The translations under genes and the position numbers were made by a program. Shown here one piece after another: positions 34,646-47,109 of a stretch of 64,000 nucleotides of DNA (within the stretch, counting starts at the first letter, position 1; each line of letters begins with the position of its first letter). The DNA lies in contig CM049312.1 of the NCBI GenBank assembly GCA_026874595.1, forward strand, positions 25,663,956 through 25,727,955, read 5' to 3'. The DNA comes from Sipunculus nudus (lineage: Eukaryota; Annelida; Sipuncula; Golfingiida; Sipunculidae). The notes beneath the pieces are model-generated. The model was not told the origin of the DNA, did no database searches, and saw nothing but the letters and a program-made list of their open reading frames with translations.

Positions 34646-35557
34646 TCAATGCTGCACAAATGGATGTCTTCGAGTGAATGATTTCTCACAGTGACAACAT
34701 TTGTATAGATTATCACCGGTATGTCTTCTCATATGTTCCTTACGATATCTGATCTGTGAAAAACATTCGCCACAAACTTCACATTTGAATGGCTTTTCTT
34801 TGGTGTGTGTTCTTAAATGACTCTCAAGGTGCCTAGCTTCATAGAAACATTTACCACATTGCTCACATCTCTTGTTTTTTTCTCTGGTGTGTATTTTAAG
34901 ATGTAGTTTGAATTTAGTTATTTGAATAAAACATTTACCACAATGTTCGCACTTGTATGGGTCGTTCCCACTGTGGATCTCACTGTGAACTTTCAACTGA
35001 CTTTTCTGGCGGAATTTTTCACCACAGTCGTCACATTTGAATGGTTTCTCTCCTGTATGCAGACTATGGTGTCTCCTTAATTCCCTCTTTCGAGAAAATT
35101 TTTTTTCACATACCTCACACTTGAATGGCCTTTCGCCTGTATGTATCATTTTATGTCTGACGAGATTTTGCTTATCAGCGAAATCCTTTGCACATATATC
35201 ACATTTGTATGGCTTTTCAGCAGCATGAGTCACCCTATGTTTGACCAGGGAACTCTTTGAAGAATAAGATCTTCCACACTCCTCACACGTGTAAAGTTTG
35301 TTTTTTGATTTTATTCCATCTCCTTTCTCTTTCGTGTTTTCTTTTTTGGTGATACTTTCAATTCTACTACGTGTGAGAAATGAACTATTTTTCTGACAAA
35401 TTGTTTCTTCTGATAGATTATCGGACCAAATACTGCAATTATCCACTAAATTACACCTTCCTGTGCTTTGTTCAACGTCTCTTGCGACACATTCTTTTTG
35501 TTCATTGCTTCTAGTGCCTGACAATTTATTTTCATGTTCAATAGGGTAAGGTTTCAT
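34646..35557 (-). pseudogene. Zinc-finger block 1 (fingers 1-8)
   Basis: 303 codons open from ATG at 35557. After ~85 polar residues come fingers beginning [76 protein letters not shown] and YKCCHCEKSF. The TGA falls between the two zinc-binding histidines of finger 8; a ninth finger continues in the same frame. If translation did stop here, a shorter protein with seven full fingers would result. Confidence 0.65.
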
Positions 35558-36131
35558 TTATTCCATTAACCAGCTTTCCCTGTGGATATCAATCATATAT
35601 GATGCTTCATGCAATTTGTCAGTTGAGGTAGAAATAGCCAATTTATCACCATAACATTATGTTCTGAAAGCTCTGTACTGTTTTCAAGGCATGTTTCAGC
35701 TGAACCACTTGTTCCAATAAGTTCACGACAAGATGTCATGTCAGAACTGTTGTTTCCTTCATCACGGCCTGAATCCCTGTCATGTGTAAAAGGTATATCT
35801 TCTTGTTTAACTGAATTTGTACCAATGGTGTTAGACTCATGAGTTATACCCTCTGGAAGCAACCATGGTGTGACATTCACAGCCAGGTTTTCAACCTGGT
35901 CAGATGCACCAAAGTCTGTACTGACATCCTGTTCTATGGTTAAATGAACATTTTCCCTTTTGTAATCTTCTGTAGATTCTTTTTTATGTCACCATAAGGT
36001 GACGATGCTGCAGACACTGCTGTTTCAACATGAATGTCCTGGACATATTTGTTAGAAAGTACTTTATTGACTTCTCCTTCCAAAGCCTTGGGATCATCTG
36101 CCTTCTTTGTGTCACTATCCATTGTACACAC
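35558..36131 (-). pseudogene. N-terminal region of the zinc-finger gene
   Basis: It starts at ATG 36129-36131 (MCTMDSDTKKADDPKALEGE). After GDIKK the frame moves within an A-run, continues as ESTEDYKRENVHLTIEQDV through SGSAETCLENSTELSEHNV, shifts again near 35634 to DKLAISTSTDKLHEAS, and meets a TAA just before the in-frame ATG at 35557. The region is acidic and Ser/Thr-rich, with no KRAB, BTB or ZAD motif seen. Confidence 0.5.
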
Positions 36132-36892
36132 CTTGACCTTATCTCAATCCTAAGCCGAGGTTTCTTCTATCTTTTGAAAAACAAGAAAAATTCACAATCA
36201 GTTATCAGTTTGTAATGTTTATATTGCTATATAGAAGAGATGAATTATCAACATAATTCAATCAGAGAACTTGTATGTATAAATTGAAAGCACAGGTCCT
36301 TTGGTCATTCCATTATAAATATGACACATTACTTAACGCCATAGTATATCAAATATTGACCAGACTGACCAAGCTTTTGAAAGTTTACAAGGAGGTATTT
36401 CCAAATCCTCTCTGCTTGTTGACTTTAAAGAAATATTGTGGATCCTGGGTTGCTATTCCAGTGGTAAATCTTAATATTTTCCAGTAAACACCTTAATACC
36501 CCTTTAGGCAAAAATGTGAACAATAAGATAAAAATACAAATATAATGTAATTTTTTTTGGGGGGGGGGGTTGTTATCACTAAATGACCAACTTGTATTCT
36601 TTTGTCCTCCCGCACACACACACACACACATATATAAATTTTTAAGTGCAAAATTTATATATATGTGTAAAGAGTGGGAGCAGCTGTTACACTGCTCCAA
36701 CATTACTGTTTTGCCAACCGAATGAAGCCAACAAACTGGAAATTGGTTATAAATACTCCAAACATGACAGAACACTACAAACATGATGTAATACACACCC
36801 AGTCACCCACCCACAAAAACACATATAAAAAAATAATTCCTTTTCACAGAATCCAGACCAAGAAACTTCAACATCTACCCGTTTCCTGAATA

Positions 36893-36931
<39 letters not shown>

Positions 36932-37055
36932 CATAAATCAATTATTCATATATATTCAACCAATTTCAGGTACCTGTCACACAATTCAGCTCTTATCTCA
37001 CCTAAAATCAGAGACTCCAAATTCAAGGCAATGTTTGTTATTAATTGAAACAGAC
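36132..37055. other. Upstream flank of the zinc-finger gene
   Basis: No promoter element can be named. It contains a G-run near 36559, a short (CA)n at 36613-36630 and a (TA)n tract at 36890-36928. Confidence 0.4.
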
Positions 37056-37230
37056 GTATAACAAGGGACCCATGGGTCACTTTGCTCAGCTGTATTTTGG
37101 AAAATTTTAGCAAATGGAAAATATACTTGTTTCTTTTGATTTTTCATATTTATTAGCATTTGATAAGCTAAGAGGAAATGGCCCTGCTGAAATGAAACCC
37201 CATAAATTATAGAAAAATTGACATAAGCCA
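37056..37230 (+). repeat. Dispersed hairpin-ended family, 5' segment A
   Basis: Begins AACAAGGGACCCATGGGTCA and continues through CTCAGCTGTATTTTGG, TTTTGATTTTTCATATT and AAATTATAGAAAAATTGACA. The same order is present at 40297-40460, so both are copies of one 5' module. It contains the near palindrome GACCCATGGGTC. Confidence 0.6.
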
Positions 37231-37949
37231 AAGTATAATAATAAACTTTAATGTATTTACTAATATATAATGCGGTACAAAAATTCAAACGAGCATAAAC
37301 AAAATTTAATAAGCATGTTAATACACGCCAATTAGGTATATTATGATTTTATCAACTGAAATAAAATAAAAGATTCAGTAAATTTGATAAAATAAAAACA
37401 TCTTCTCAAATAAAGTATACACACTGTTGGTTGAATGAGGGACAAACAATATCATTGTGGTAATTACTATCTCAGCTATAATTTATTACTGGAATTTATA
37501 GTCGATTTCCCACCTGGTGAAGTGTTTACTCTTCTGAAGTAAGGAATTACTTATCTGATGAATATCAACTTTCACAGCAATACACCACTTTTTGGACACA
37601 ATTAAATGTGCACTTTAATCATTGTAACCGTTGTGGTACAGTGAAAAATCTAAAATGTAGCCTAGCCTAGAATAAGAATGAATTAAATACAGAAAATTAT
37701 AACATTCATCTACTAAATGCAACATCCGGGGGGAAGTGCAGGGCAGAGGGGAAGCCTACTAGTAGTGGCCAAGCTGAGGCCAGGCTAGCTGCCTGGGGTG
37801 GGTTACATGACAAAAGTGAAGGCTGTTCTACAAGGTGGGCTAGATGTAAACAACAACTGACATGGCGTATGAAAACTTGAATAAAAGCTACTCTTTTCCA
37901 TCAATTCCTTTGAAATTTCAGATTTAAATATATATATATGTATATATGC

Positions 37950-38572
37950 TGTGAAAATTAAATCAACAGTGCTTACAGGAAAAAAAAACATGCCATTGCC
38001 AGAGTTGGACAAAATTCAAGGTATTGATTTTTTATTTATGCTATTAACTTGAAAATTTGCAAAATTCAGATCTAATTTTGGATAAACAATTGAATCTTTA
38101 TAAAGTTTTATTCCTGAAAAAAAAGCCCCAGCTTCAGCAATTCTCATGTTACGTTGGTAAATATGTTTCCAGATTTTTTTAAATTGCATTATATTTGGGC
38201 CAATAACTTCAAAACAATATGCCATAAGGACCTAATTTTTGGTATGTTCATAGAAAATGTATGGAAGAATATGAATACCAAATATGATTAAATACAAATC
38301 AGTGGTTTTGATATAAGGCAGCCTTGAAATGTATCAATGGCTTTTTTATGGAAAACAGAGGTTTTTCCTAAATATCTAGAAGGAACGAAGTCCTAGTGAC
38401 CAAATTTTTGTAATGGTAGGAGATTTTTTGGACATCTAAGAAAATGCAAAATTTTGAATTGGTAAGTCAAACCGTTTCAAAACGTGCCCTGTTAACGGAC
38501 AGACAACTAGACAGACAGACAAAGGGCCACAACTATAGCTCAGATGACTTATAGTCATCTGAGCTAATAAAA
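37950..38572 (+). repeat. Dispersed hairpin-ended family, 3' segment A
   Basis: It aligns with 42446-42480 plus 43676-44130, from GCTGTGAAAATTAAAT through AAATTCAGATCTAATTTT to AAACGTGCCCTGTTAACGGA. It ends in a perfect hairpin TAGCTCAGATGAC-TTATA-GTCATCTGAGCTA (38538-38568) followed by A, giving a CTAA terminus. Together with 37056 it may be one ~1.5-kb element. Confidence 0.6.
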
Positions 38573-38924
38573 TGGAGATAAAGTCTGAGAAGAAAAGGTA
38601 ATATAAGCCATGGTTGGTTGATATGATTGAGGATATTAAAGTAAATTTTTTGTGACCAAATGTTTTTTTTATGTTGAAACTGAGGCATGTAGGCAGTTTG
38701 TGAATACAAGATACTTATTATACTAAATATTATTCTTAATACTTATATTAGAAACTTATTAGATACTTAATACTATTACCATGTCCTTTGGTTGTCTTTT
38801 TTGATAAGCTGTTGACAACTCAGCAGTTTACACATTTGTTCAGTTAGATCCTATTTTTTATTAAACCATTTTTTTTAGTTTTATAAAATGTGAACAGTTG
38901 CAAAAAAGTTCCCAGTGCACCAGT

Positions 38925-39115
38925 GGAAGGATTTGATTGTGGGAGTGGGAGGGGGGATGATACAGATGGGAGTTACAACACCTCTGTATATATTTTCTTT
39001 ATTCAATATATTTTATGCAACTGCAAGAAAACTATTGTCCTCAATGCTTACGTGGAAGGACTCAATGGCATGGGGGGGGGGGGGGGGATGGTGGGAGTTA
39101 CAACACTTACGCATA
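38925..39115 (+). repeat. Two-copy direct repeat with G-runs
   Basis: GTGGAAGGA..GGGGG..GATG..GGGAGTTACAACAC occurs at about 38925-38982 and again at about 39052-39102. The second copy carries a run of about 18 G. Confidence 0.5.
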
Positions 39116-39204
39116 TACATACAGGATATGAAATTTTATTCAACAGTGCTTACAGGAAACAAATATTAATAATTATTAAGTATTTAAAAACAGGCAGTGA
39201 GATG

Positions 39205-39255
39205 GAACAAGTGGCCCATAGGCGTTGACGCTCAGCTGAATCCTGAGCTGAAAGG
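39205..39255 (+). repeat. Short terminal fragment of the hairpin-ended family
   Basis: AACAAGTGGCCCATAGGCG, then GACGCTCAGCTGA and CCTGAGCTGAAAGG: a 5' end followed almost at once by a 3'-end-like motif, as in an internally deleted copy. Confidence 0.4.
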
Positions 39256-40296
39256 AACCTTGAATAATGTGAAAAATTAACAGTTTAGATTTAGGTGTTC
39301 ACAGGAGGGAAAGAAAGGTGTTGAATGTATTACACAATATGTCTTGTATTAATGCTGTAAGAAATTCCTTAATTGCAATTATTATTTTGGGCAAATGTAT
39401 AAATAGAGATACTGGTTACTGTACCAGACAGTTAAGGTCAGAGCTAAAGAGAGGAGAGTCGAAGAGTTAGAGAGCTAGGAGAGAGAGGAGAGACAGGAAT
39501 AAGGAGTTAATACAGAGAGAGACAGAGACAGAGAGAACAGAATCAGTTAAGTGGAAAATAGGGAAAACTATCAATATATATATATATTTTAGACATTTGT
39601 TATTGTTAACTTTGATTGAATAAACTTGAAAGTAAATTACATCTGGACTAAAGAATTTCTATCTGAGAAAATCAGCAATCTGTGAATAAAAGCACGTAAA
39701 CAACTGGACGGTGATACATTATTTGAGGTTTCCTAGAAAGTTTTACAGGAACCTCCCTGGATTTAAATCAAGTTTCTAGGTCCATCTGTGACCAATCATG
39801 CAAATCTGTTCTATAGGGTGCTCAAATCATAATCTTTCACAAATCTTGTCACTTTGAAAGATGATAAATATATTCAATAAAAAAACACCTGGAGATATTG
39901 GTGTTTTTTAGGAAAATGTTATTTTTCAGTGCATATACTTTCTGCAAAATGTGAGATATATTAATATTTTGTAAAGAAAATAAAATTGTGATTTAAATCT
40001 TATAATCTTCAGACCAACAACCTAAACATTATTTGTATATAGCAAATTTAACAGAGGCTATTCAGGGGATTTCAAATATGTTTATAATGTTAATATTTAT
40101 TCTAAAGCTTAACTGTACCAAGGTAATTTGATGATATTAGGACCTTTATTATTATGAATTAATGCAGGGTACTCTTTTTAACATTTTACGTAAATATAAC
40201 TGCATATCATGGGATACTCTCAGTACATTGGTCAAGGATAAACTAAATGACACCACAGCTAAGAAACTAATTTTGTCGGTCTGAAAAATAGAGAAA

Positions 40297-40495
40297 AACA
40301 AGGGACCCATGGGTCACATCCCTCAGCAGAATTTTGGAAAAGTAACTGCAAAATATTTTTATGTCTTTTGGTTTTTCATGTATATTATCATTAGAAAAGC
40401 TATGAGAAAATGGCCCAGCTAAAATGAAGCTCTGTAAATTATAGAATAATGGACATGACCTAAACCATTTAGTGATGCACCAAGGGAACAAATAG
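40297..40495 (+). repeat. Dispersed hairpin-ended family, 5' segment B
   Basis: AACAAGGGACCCATGGGTCA followed by the same blocks as 37056-37230. It is interrupted on the right by the hAT-like MITE. Confidence 0.55.
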
Positions 40496-40503
40496 GCCTA
40501 CGG

Positions 40504-41669
40504 CAGGGTTGGGTTTTATCCGGATATAACTTGTTTAATCCAGGACAATAGATAAAACTGGGTTATATCTGGTTTAATCCAGTTTTATCCAGATTATACA
40601 GGATTAAACTGGATCAAATTAAGAATCACCTTGTAAAATTTAATTAAATTAACATAAATGATAATCTGGATAAATAAGATCTGAAGGTTTATTAATTCAT
40701 TAACCATATATGTTTTATATCCAACTGGCAATTTCCTCCAGGTTCATGTTTCACTGTTGTCAGCATCTACTATTACCTTATGCTCAATATACCAGAATGA
40801 GGAGCTGTCCCTCTTGTCTTCTGTGTTACTTTACTGGCTGGTAGTCAGTTTCTCAATAGGATGTATCATCTTTATATCATCATCCTCGATCAGCCATCAA
40901 ATGTTTACTCATGCATAGTCACAGGGCAGGCTTATAGGATGACTTTTGCATCCCAATTGTCAACAACTAATTATAGAGACTCTGTGGAGGAGGATGCCTG
41001 AATGACTTTGATCCAGTGGGGGTATCTTCTCTCAGGCTGTCATGACTGGCTGGCTGTCAAATGGTAGCCCACTGTTGCAACTTGTGTAAACATGCTTTAA
41101 CAGTGACAAAAGACTCCAGGAATCACACTACTACCCACCATTCAGAGAAACCTACTTGGGCCAGACAGCTTTTCCAGTATTTTATCATTTGCTTTTTTAA
41201 AAGGTCACCCCGACAAAATTATTGACATAGTGACTGAAGTCACTGTATATCTTAAGTCATTTATGCAATGAATGACTGGATTATCTGCATCTCTCTCAAA
41301 TGTAAGAAAAGATGCTTATCTGTGAATATATGATATTCTATAGTACCACTGATTGTGGAGTTTGACTAAACATATGTGAACTGCAGTTGTTTAGCTTTTT
41401 TATAGTGTAATGTTCAAAATAGGTGATAATGTTTTAATAAGTCATACTCTAAATGACCTCTCTAAAGAAGAGAAATAATTTCAAGTTTCAAAATTATTAT
41501 TAAAATCATGGCAATACTATCAGTGACAAAAACAATGAGTTTTATGTATAAATATATGGTAACATAATTTTAAGTTAACTAGACATAAATGTTCCTGTTT
41601 TATCCAATCTGGATTAATCCGGATATATCCAGTGGATTAAACCCACTGCGGATAAAACTGCCAACCCTG
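40504..41669. mobile_element. hAT-like MITE, 1166 bp, with target-site duplication
   Basis: The left end is CAGGGTTGGGTTTTATCCGG; the right end, reverse-complemented, begins CAGGGTTGGCAGTTTTATCC. Flanking 8-mers GCCTACGG (40496-40503) and GCCTACAG (41670-41677) match at 7 of 8 positions. Both ends have further TGGATTAA/ATCC-rich subterminal inverted segments. An 8-bp duplication and CAGGG ends are typical of hAT. No transposase frame was found. Confidence 0.75.
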
Positions 41670-41677
41670 GCCTACAG

Positions 41678-42445
41678 TAAGTGTTATAGAAAAGTAACAT
41701 TTTATAAACAAATAATGTGTGAAGAAAATTAAGTTTTCAAAAGTTCAATATATGGCCATATGAGTTAAAAAATAATCCAACAAAATTTGACCAATATTCC
41801 TAATTCCTAAGTTAACAGTGTTATTCACACCTAGGCCCCGCCAACTTTAAGAGATATGAATGAAATGCAACAAAGTATAAATATCTTCTAAAATCTTGTC
41901 AGTTAGCACTTACATTAGATCCTAATATTTTATCACATATGAATATTAGGATTAAATTCCTGAATTTTTTTTTCTTAAAAAAAAATCAAAATTGTCCAAG
42001 TCTCATCAAAAAAATTTATCTAACATTAAAATTAAAAGATTCATTTGTTTATTAGTCCTATGTATTGAAGGGGTGGGTTGGGGGAGGGGTCTCCATTGTT
42101 ACTGCTCCTTGCTGAAAAAAAATGTTAATTTTAAGGTTCATCTAGTTTATAGTACAGGTCTGTCAACAGAAGGGGAGGGGGGTTAGGGTTAGGATCCTTT
42201 TGGTATTAACTGCAGACAGCCTGATCAAGCTCAACAAGAGAGAGGGCTTGCCTGAGTGATGGGATTACATAACAGCCCTGGGAGCATAGAGAGCTGCACT
42301 GAATGACCTACAGTGACCAAAGTGGACTGCTTGACAATGTAAGGGAAAACAACAAGACCCTCCAAAAAAAATCAATAACTAGCCTAATTTTACAGCTTTT
42401 ATTTCAAATTTCAGAATTTAACAGATTAAATCCTTATGTGTACAT
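41678..42445. other. No gene; AT-rich with G-runs
   Basis: Nothing recognised. Short G-rich runs near 42070-42085 and 42170-42183. Confidence 0.4.
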
Positions 42446-42481
42446 GCTGTGAAAATTAAATACACAGTTCTTACAGGAAAA

Positions 42482-43667
42482 CTAGATGTGTCGGAATGAC
42501 ACGAGTGCCCCCGCCTGAGGCAAATCAGAAACATTTGTTAAATTTTGAAAAAATTACAGGAGGTGTCGTATGGTCAAAAGTAGGTCAACAAGGGCAAAAT
42601 ACAAACTCGATCTGTAACGGGTCATTATCAAGAAACACACCAAAATTCAGGCCAGTATCTGCAGGCATTGTGAAAAAAAGTCCATACATGTGCATTTTCC
42701 ATAAAAATTTCTGTCTTTCATGAAATTTTCTATGTTTAGGAGCCGTAAAACAATCAAAAGTAGGTCAACCGGGACGAAACGTGAACTCGATCTGTAACTG
42801 TCATTATCTGCCCATACATATAAAATCAGGGTGGTCTCTGCAGGCATTGAGGAAAAAAAGTCAGTATATATGCATTTGTTATGAAAATTTCTATTTTTCA
42901 TGAAACTTTCTATGTTCAGGAGCAGTCAAATGGTCAAAAGTAGGTCAACTGGGACAAAACAAGAACTTGATCTGTAACTGGTCATTATCTGCCTACACAA
43001 CAAAAATCAGGCCCGTATCTGCAGGCACTGCAAAAAAAAAGTCCGTACATGTGCACTTCTTTATGACATTTTCTATGTTAGAGCATCGTCAAACAGTCAA
43101 AAGTAGGTCAACTTGGACAAAACGTGAACTTGATCTGTAACTGGTCATTATCTGCCCACACACCAAAAATCAGGCCAATATCTGCAGGTATTGCAAAAAA
43201 AAGTCTGTACATGTGTATTTGTCATGAAAATTTATATTTTTCATGAAATTTTCTAAGTTTAGAAGCCGTAAAACGGTCAAAAGTAGGTCAACTGGGACAA
43301 AACAAGAACTCGATCTGTAAATGGTCATTATCTACCTACACACCAAAAATCAGGCCAATATCTGCAGCATTGCGAAAAAAAGTCCGTACATGTGTATTTG
43401 TCTTGAAAATTTCTATTTTTCATGAAATTTTCTAAGTTTAGGAGCCTTAAACGGTCAAAAATAGGTCAACCGGGACGAAAAGCGAACTCGATCTGTAACT
43501 GGTCATTATCTGCCAACACACCAAAAATCAGGCCAATATCTGCAGGCATTGCGAAAAAAAGTCCGTACAACTGTTTGATTTCGGAATGACGGAAGGACGA
43601 AGGACAGAAGGACGGAATGACAGACATGGGTAAAACTATATGCCCCGGCCACTTTGTGGCGGGGGCA
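42482..43667 (-). mobile_element. Helitron/HINE-like element of ~180-bp tandem repeats
   Basis: The element begins CTAG and a GTGTC-GGAAT-GACAC hairpin (42488-42502) and ends in a second hairpin, TGCCCCGGCCAC..GTGGCGGGGGCA. TGCCCCCGCC (42506-42515) and GGCGGGGGCA (43658-43667) are inverted copies. In reverse complement it ends in a hairpin followed by CTAG, the CTRR type of Helitron 3' end. Inside, AAAAGTAGGTCAAC recurs at about 42575, 42755, 42935, 43098, 43278 and 43456 (units of 163-180 bp). The flanks match the uninterrupted sequence at about 37970-37990, which serves as an empty site. Confidence 0.6.
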
Positions 43668-43675
43668 TAAAAATG

Positions 43676-44130
43676 TGCCATGGACAAAGTTACGCAAAAT
43701 TTAAGGTACTGATTTTATATGTATGCTAATAACTTAAAAATATTGCAAAATTCAGATCTAATTTTCAGTATACAATTGAATCTTGATTAGATGAAGTTAT
43801 ATCCCTGAAAAAAGTCTCTTGCATCAGCAATTCTTATATTAAGTGAGTAAATATATTTCCTGATTTTTTACAAGGTGCATTATGTTTGGGTGCATAACAA
43901 ATTACATAATACTGACCTAATTTTTGGTATGTACATAGAAAATGTATGGAAAAAAATGAATATAAATTATTATCAAATTCAGATCAGTGGTTACATCTAA
44001 CTGTATGCAAAATTTTGGATTCGTAGGTCCAACAGTTTCAAAACGTGCCCTGTTAACGGATGGCCAGACAGACGATCGCCAAAGGACCACAACTATAGCT
44101 CAGATAAATTATAGTCAGCTGAGCTAAAAA
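43676..44130 (+). repeat. Dispersed hairpin-ended family, 3' segment B
   Basis: Second copy of the 37985-38572 sequence, continuing from 42446-42481 after the inserted ~180-bp-repeat element. It ends TAGCTCAGATAAATTATAGT then CAGCTGAGCTAAAAA, a decayed form of the hairpin. Confidence 0.6.
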
Positions 44131-44815
44131 TGGAATAAGTACAGGTGGTGCCACCAGTCTGCTGGAAGTGATCGAACATCCCATGATCAATATTTATGCA
44201 AATAATCCTGTGTTCAATGCAGTAGTTATTTAGATACTTGGACTTTTGTATCAACATTTTGATTATTCTGGGGGGTACTTCTGAGCCCCATAGCTGGGAG
44301 AATATGGATAACAGAGATCTAATTTCTGGTTTCAAAGAAGATGAAACCTCATGGACCTCCCTGGATATTAAGTTTGAAGATTCCAGGTCCAGTTGTTACG
44401 ATTTGTGCCCTGTAAACAGATGACAATTGAAATTGCAGGTCTGAAAAAAGGGTAAAAAATTCGTAAAAATTTGAATAAATATAGGTGGCGCCACCAGTCT
44501 GCAGGAAGTGATGGAACATCCCATGATCAATATTCATGCTAAGAATCATGGTGATAAATGCAGCATTTATTCAGATACTTGAGCTTTTGTATCAAATTTT
44601 GTATTAATCTTGGGGGTACTTCAGAGCCCCATAGCTCGAAGAATATGGGTAACAGAGACCTAATTTCAGGTTTTCAAGGAGATTTTCATGGACCTCTCTT
44701 GATGTCAAGTAAGAAGATTCCAGGTACAGTGGTTAAGATTTGTACCCTGTTAACGGACAGATGGCCTGACAGCCAGATGGCCTGACGGACGACGGACAAA
44801 GCTGAGCTAAAAACA
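44130..44815 (+). repeat. Two copies of the ~337-bp repeat
   Basis: Units start at GGTGGTGCCACCAGTCTGC (about 44145) and GGTGGCGCCACCAGTCTGC (44484), about 340 bp apart. Shared blocks are CAGATACTTG, GAGCCCCATAGCT, TGGGTAACAGAGA and GTGCCCTGT. The array ends in GCTGAGCTAAAAA, the same terminus as the hairpin-ended family. The same unit forms the six-copy array at 60.5-62.5 kb. Confidence 0.7.
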
Positions 44816-46980
44816 AAGCAAATTCCAACATTTGCCAAAGAATAATAATGAACAGATGTTTGCATTAGATCCTAATTTTTTACTACACCAATTTTAAGTT
44901 TATAAATTTTACTATACATTTACAGTATATACATATACATGATCATATCTGAATATTTAAGTTGATTCACTATTCTGAATTGCATCAGAATCTATAGATA
45001 ATTTGGTCAGGTGACATAATGCACAAAGATGTTTTCATTTTTTTACAAAATATATTATGCATCGCAAAACAATACATATCTGAAAACAACACTTGATTCA
45101 GATTTCACAATTCTAAATTTCACCTTTATTTATATCAATGGTTTGGCTCATATAGTACAGATAATGCCTACTGATGTGCTTAATTAAATTTTAATTAAAT
45201 ATTTGAATGGATATTTATTTTTTTATAATAAATAAATTTATTGTGCATCGGATTGAAAACAGCACAGTTCTAACAATAACATTTATTACAATACACTTGG
45301 TTGGGGGGGGGGGAAGATCCCCTGAGAATAACTGTACACCTGTAACCAAATTTAGATATCTGTTGCAAATATAGCAGTAATATAACAGCAATGAAAATGA
45401 ACAAGGTTTAAACTTGTAACAAAATATATTAATAATTACTTGAAGGTCCAGGTACACCCTGAAGAAGGCAAAATCTCAACTACAGGAAAGGGGGGGGGGA
45501 AGCTTGACTGATCACTCCGTCAATAATAAGCTACTCTTAAGCAAGGTTCCTGGGCCAAAAGTCAGAGGCTCTGTTAGCATCATCATAGCCAGTATTATGT
45601 CATGCATGAAACAGCACATGATCTTTCCACATTACTCTTGTCAATAGTAACCACTGGACTCAGGCTCGCCCACCCTATCACTGAAGATGCCAAGCCTTAG
45701 GAAAGCTCTTTACTGGAGCTAGGCTCTGTTACATGAATTCAGTTACCATTGACACATGAATAATGACTATGTAAACAAGAAAATGAATATCGGCAAACCT
45801 AAAGGGCTGCTTAGGAACCTACTGGACAGTACAGGCTCTAGAGCTGGAACTGCATAATCCAAGTCATCTGGAAATCATATCACATACACCTGAACATTTC
45901 AAGTCAAGAACAGCCCTGTGACTATACCACCCGAGTCATAACAGTTATTATAAAGCTATTAGTCATACATTTGGGCAAATTTGGTTTTATGCAAAGTGCC
46001 GTTTTCAGCTGGTAATTAAAACCAGATTTTTATTCCGTTGCTTAATCCTCCCCTCTCCCTGCATAGAACATGCAAAACTTGCTTGTTACGGAAAGTGAAG
46101 AGGCGCATTGGGCATTATTATGATTGACTAAATAATAATACAAATGACTATCATTTCTTAATATATTAATAAATGCTTGTATTTGAGGCAGCTTTTGATT
46201 TATTAAGATGACTATCTCTTGTTAAAATATAATATATATTTTGATAATTTAATCTGCTATGTCTGCCTGGCAGAAACACATTTCTGCCTGGCAGAATGGT
46301 TTTCTGTCTTAATTCCGCATCTGCAGAATATAAACCCTAACAAGAAGTGGGAAGCCAGGAGATGCAAATGAATACAATAGAGAAACTTCGTTAACTAGTC
46401 TAACGGTTGAGCTTTTATTTTCAAATTTCAGAAATTCACATATTAATTACTTACTAACTGTACCTGTAAGTACAATTATCTTCTTCAGACCAAAGGGCAT
46501 TTTTAAAGAATATTCTTAAAATAATTATCGGGACATGGGGACAGGGGTTTTAGACGGACTATATTATAATTATTATCATTAATAATAATAATAATATTTT
46601 ATTCCACTATCTCCATTATACTAACTCTATATTCATTGTTATAATCTGATCCTTTAATCAATATTTTATATTTTGAAAACATTTTATACGTTTTAAATTA
46701 TATATATATTTTCTTATACTTTTTTAAATATTATATATACATTGTTACACAAAATTATATATTTATACAATAATATCTTGTTATACAATAATATATTTTA
46801 TTATTATATTTTTAAAAAAATATTTTATTATGTTTCAATTAAGCGGTCAGAAGCTTTTTTGACTCATTCTTTAGTGTCATTTCGATTTATCATTATTTTT
46901 TTACACACTTGTCATTCTCAGACATTAGTGTGGGTTCGGATGCTATATCTGCCTTAATTCTACATCTGGTAACCCAAAAT
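44816..46980. other. No gene recognised
   Basis: AT-rich sequence with G-runs near 45303-45312 and 45490-45498. No coding or repeat family identified. Confidence 0.4.
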
Positions 46981-47109
46981 TGCAAACATTATCGGTTGGC
47001 CAGAGGGAATAATCCATTTCTTAAAGCGAGAATGATATGTTGATTTTGCAATTATTTTGAACATAGACTGGGAAATAATACGGGTTCTTACAACCGACCA
47101 CCGAATTTC

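Noticed and set aside
34646-34648. TGA read as selenocysteine in the zinc-finger gene
   Set aside because: It falls between the zinc-binding histidines, the duplicate block has an Ile codon there, and other stops occur nearby.
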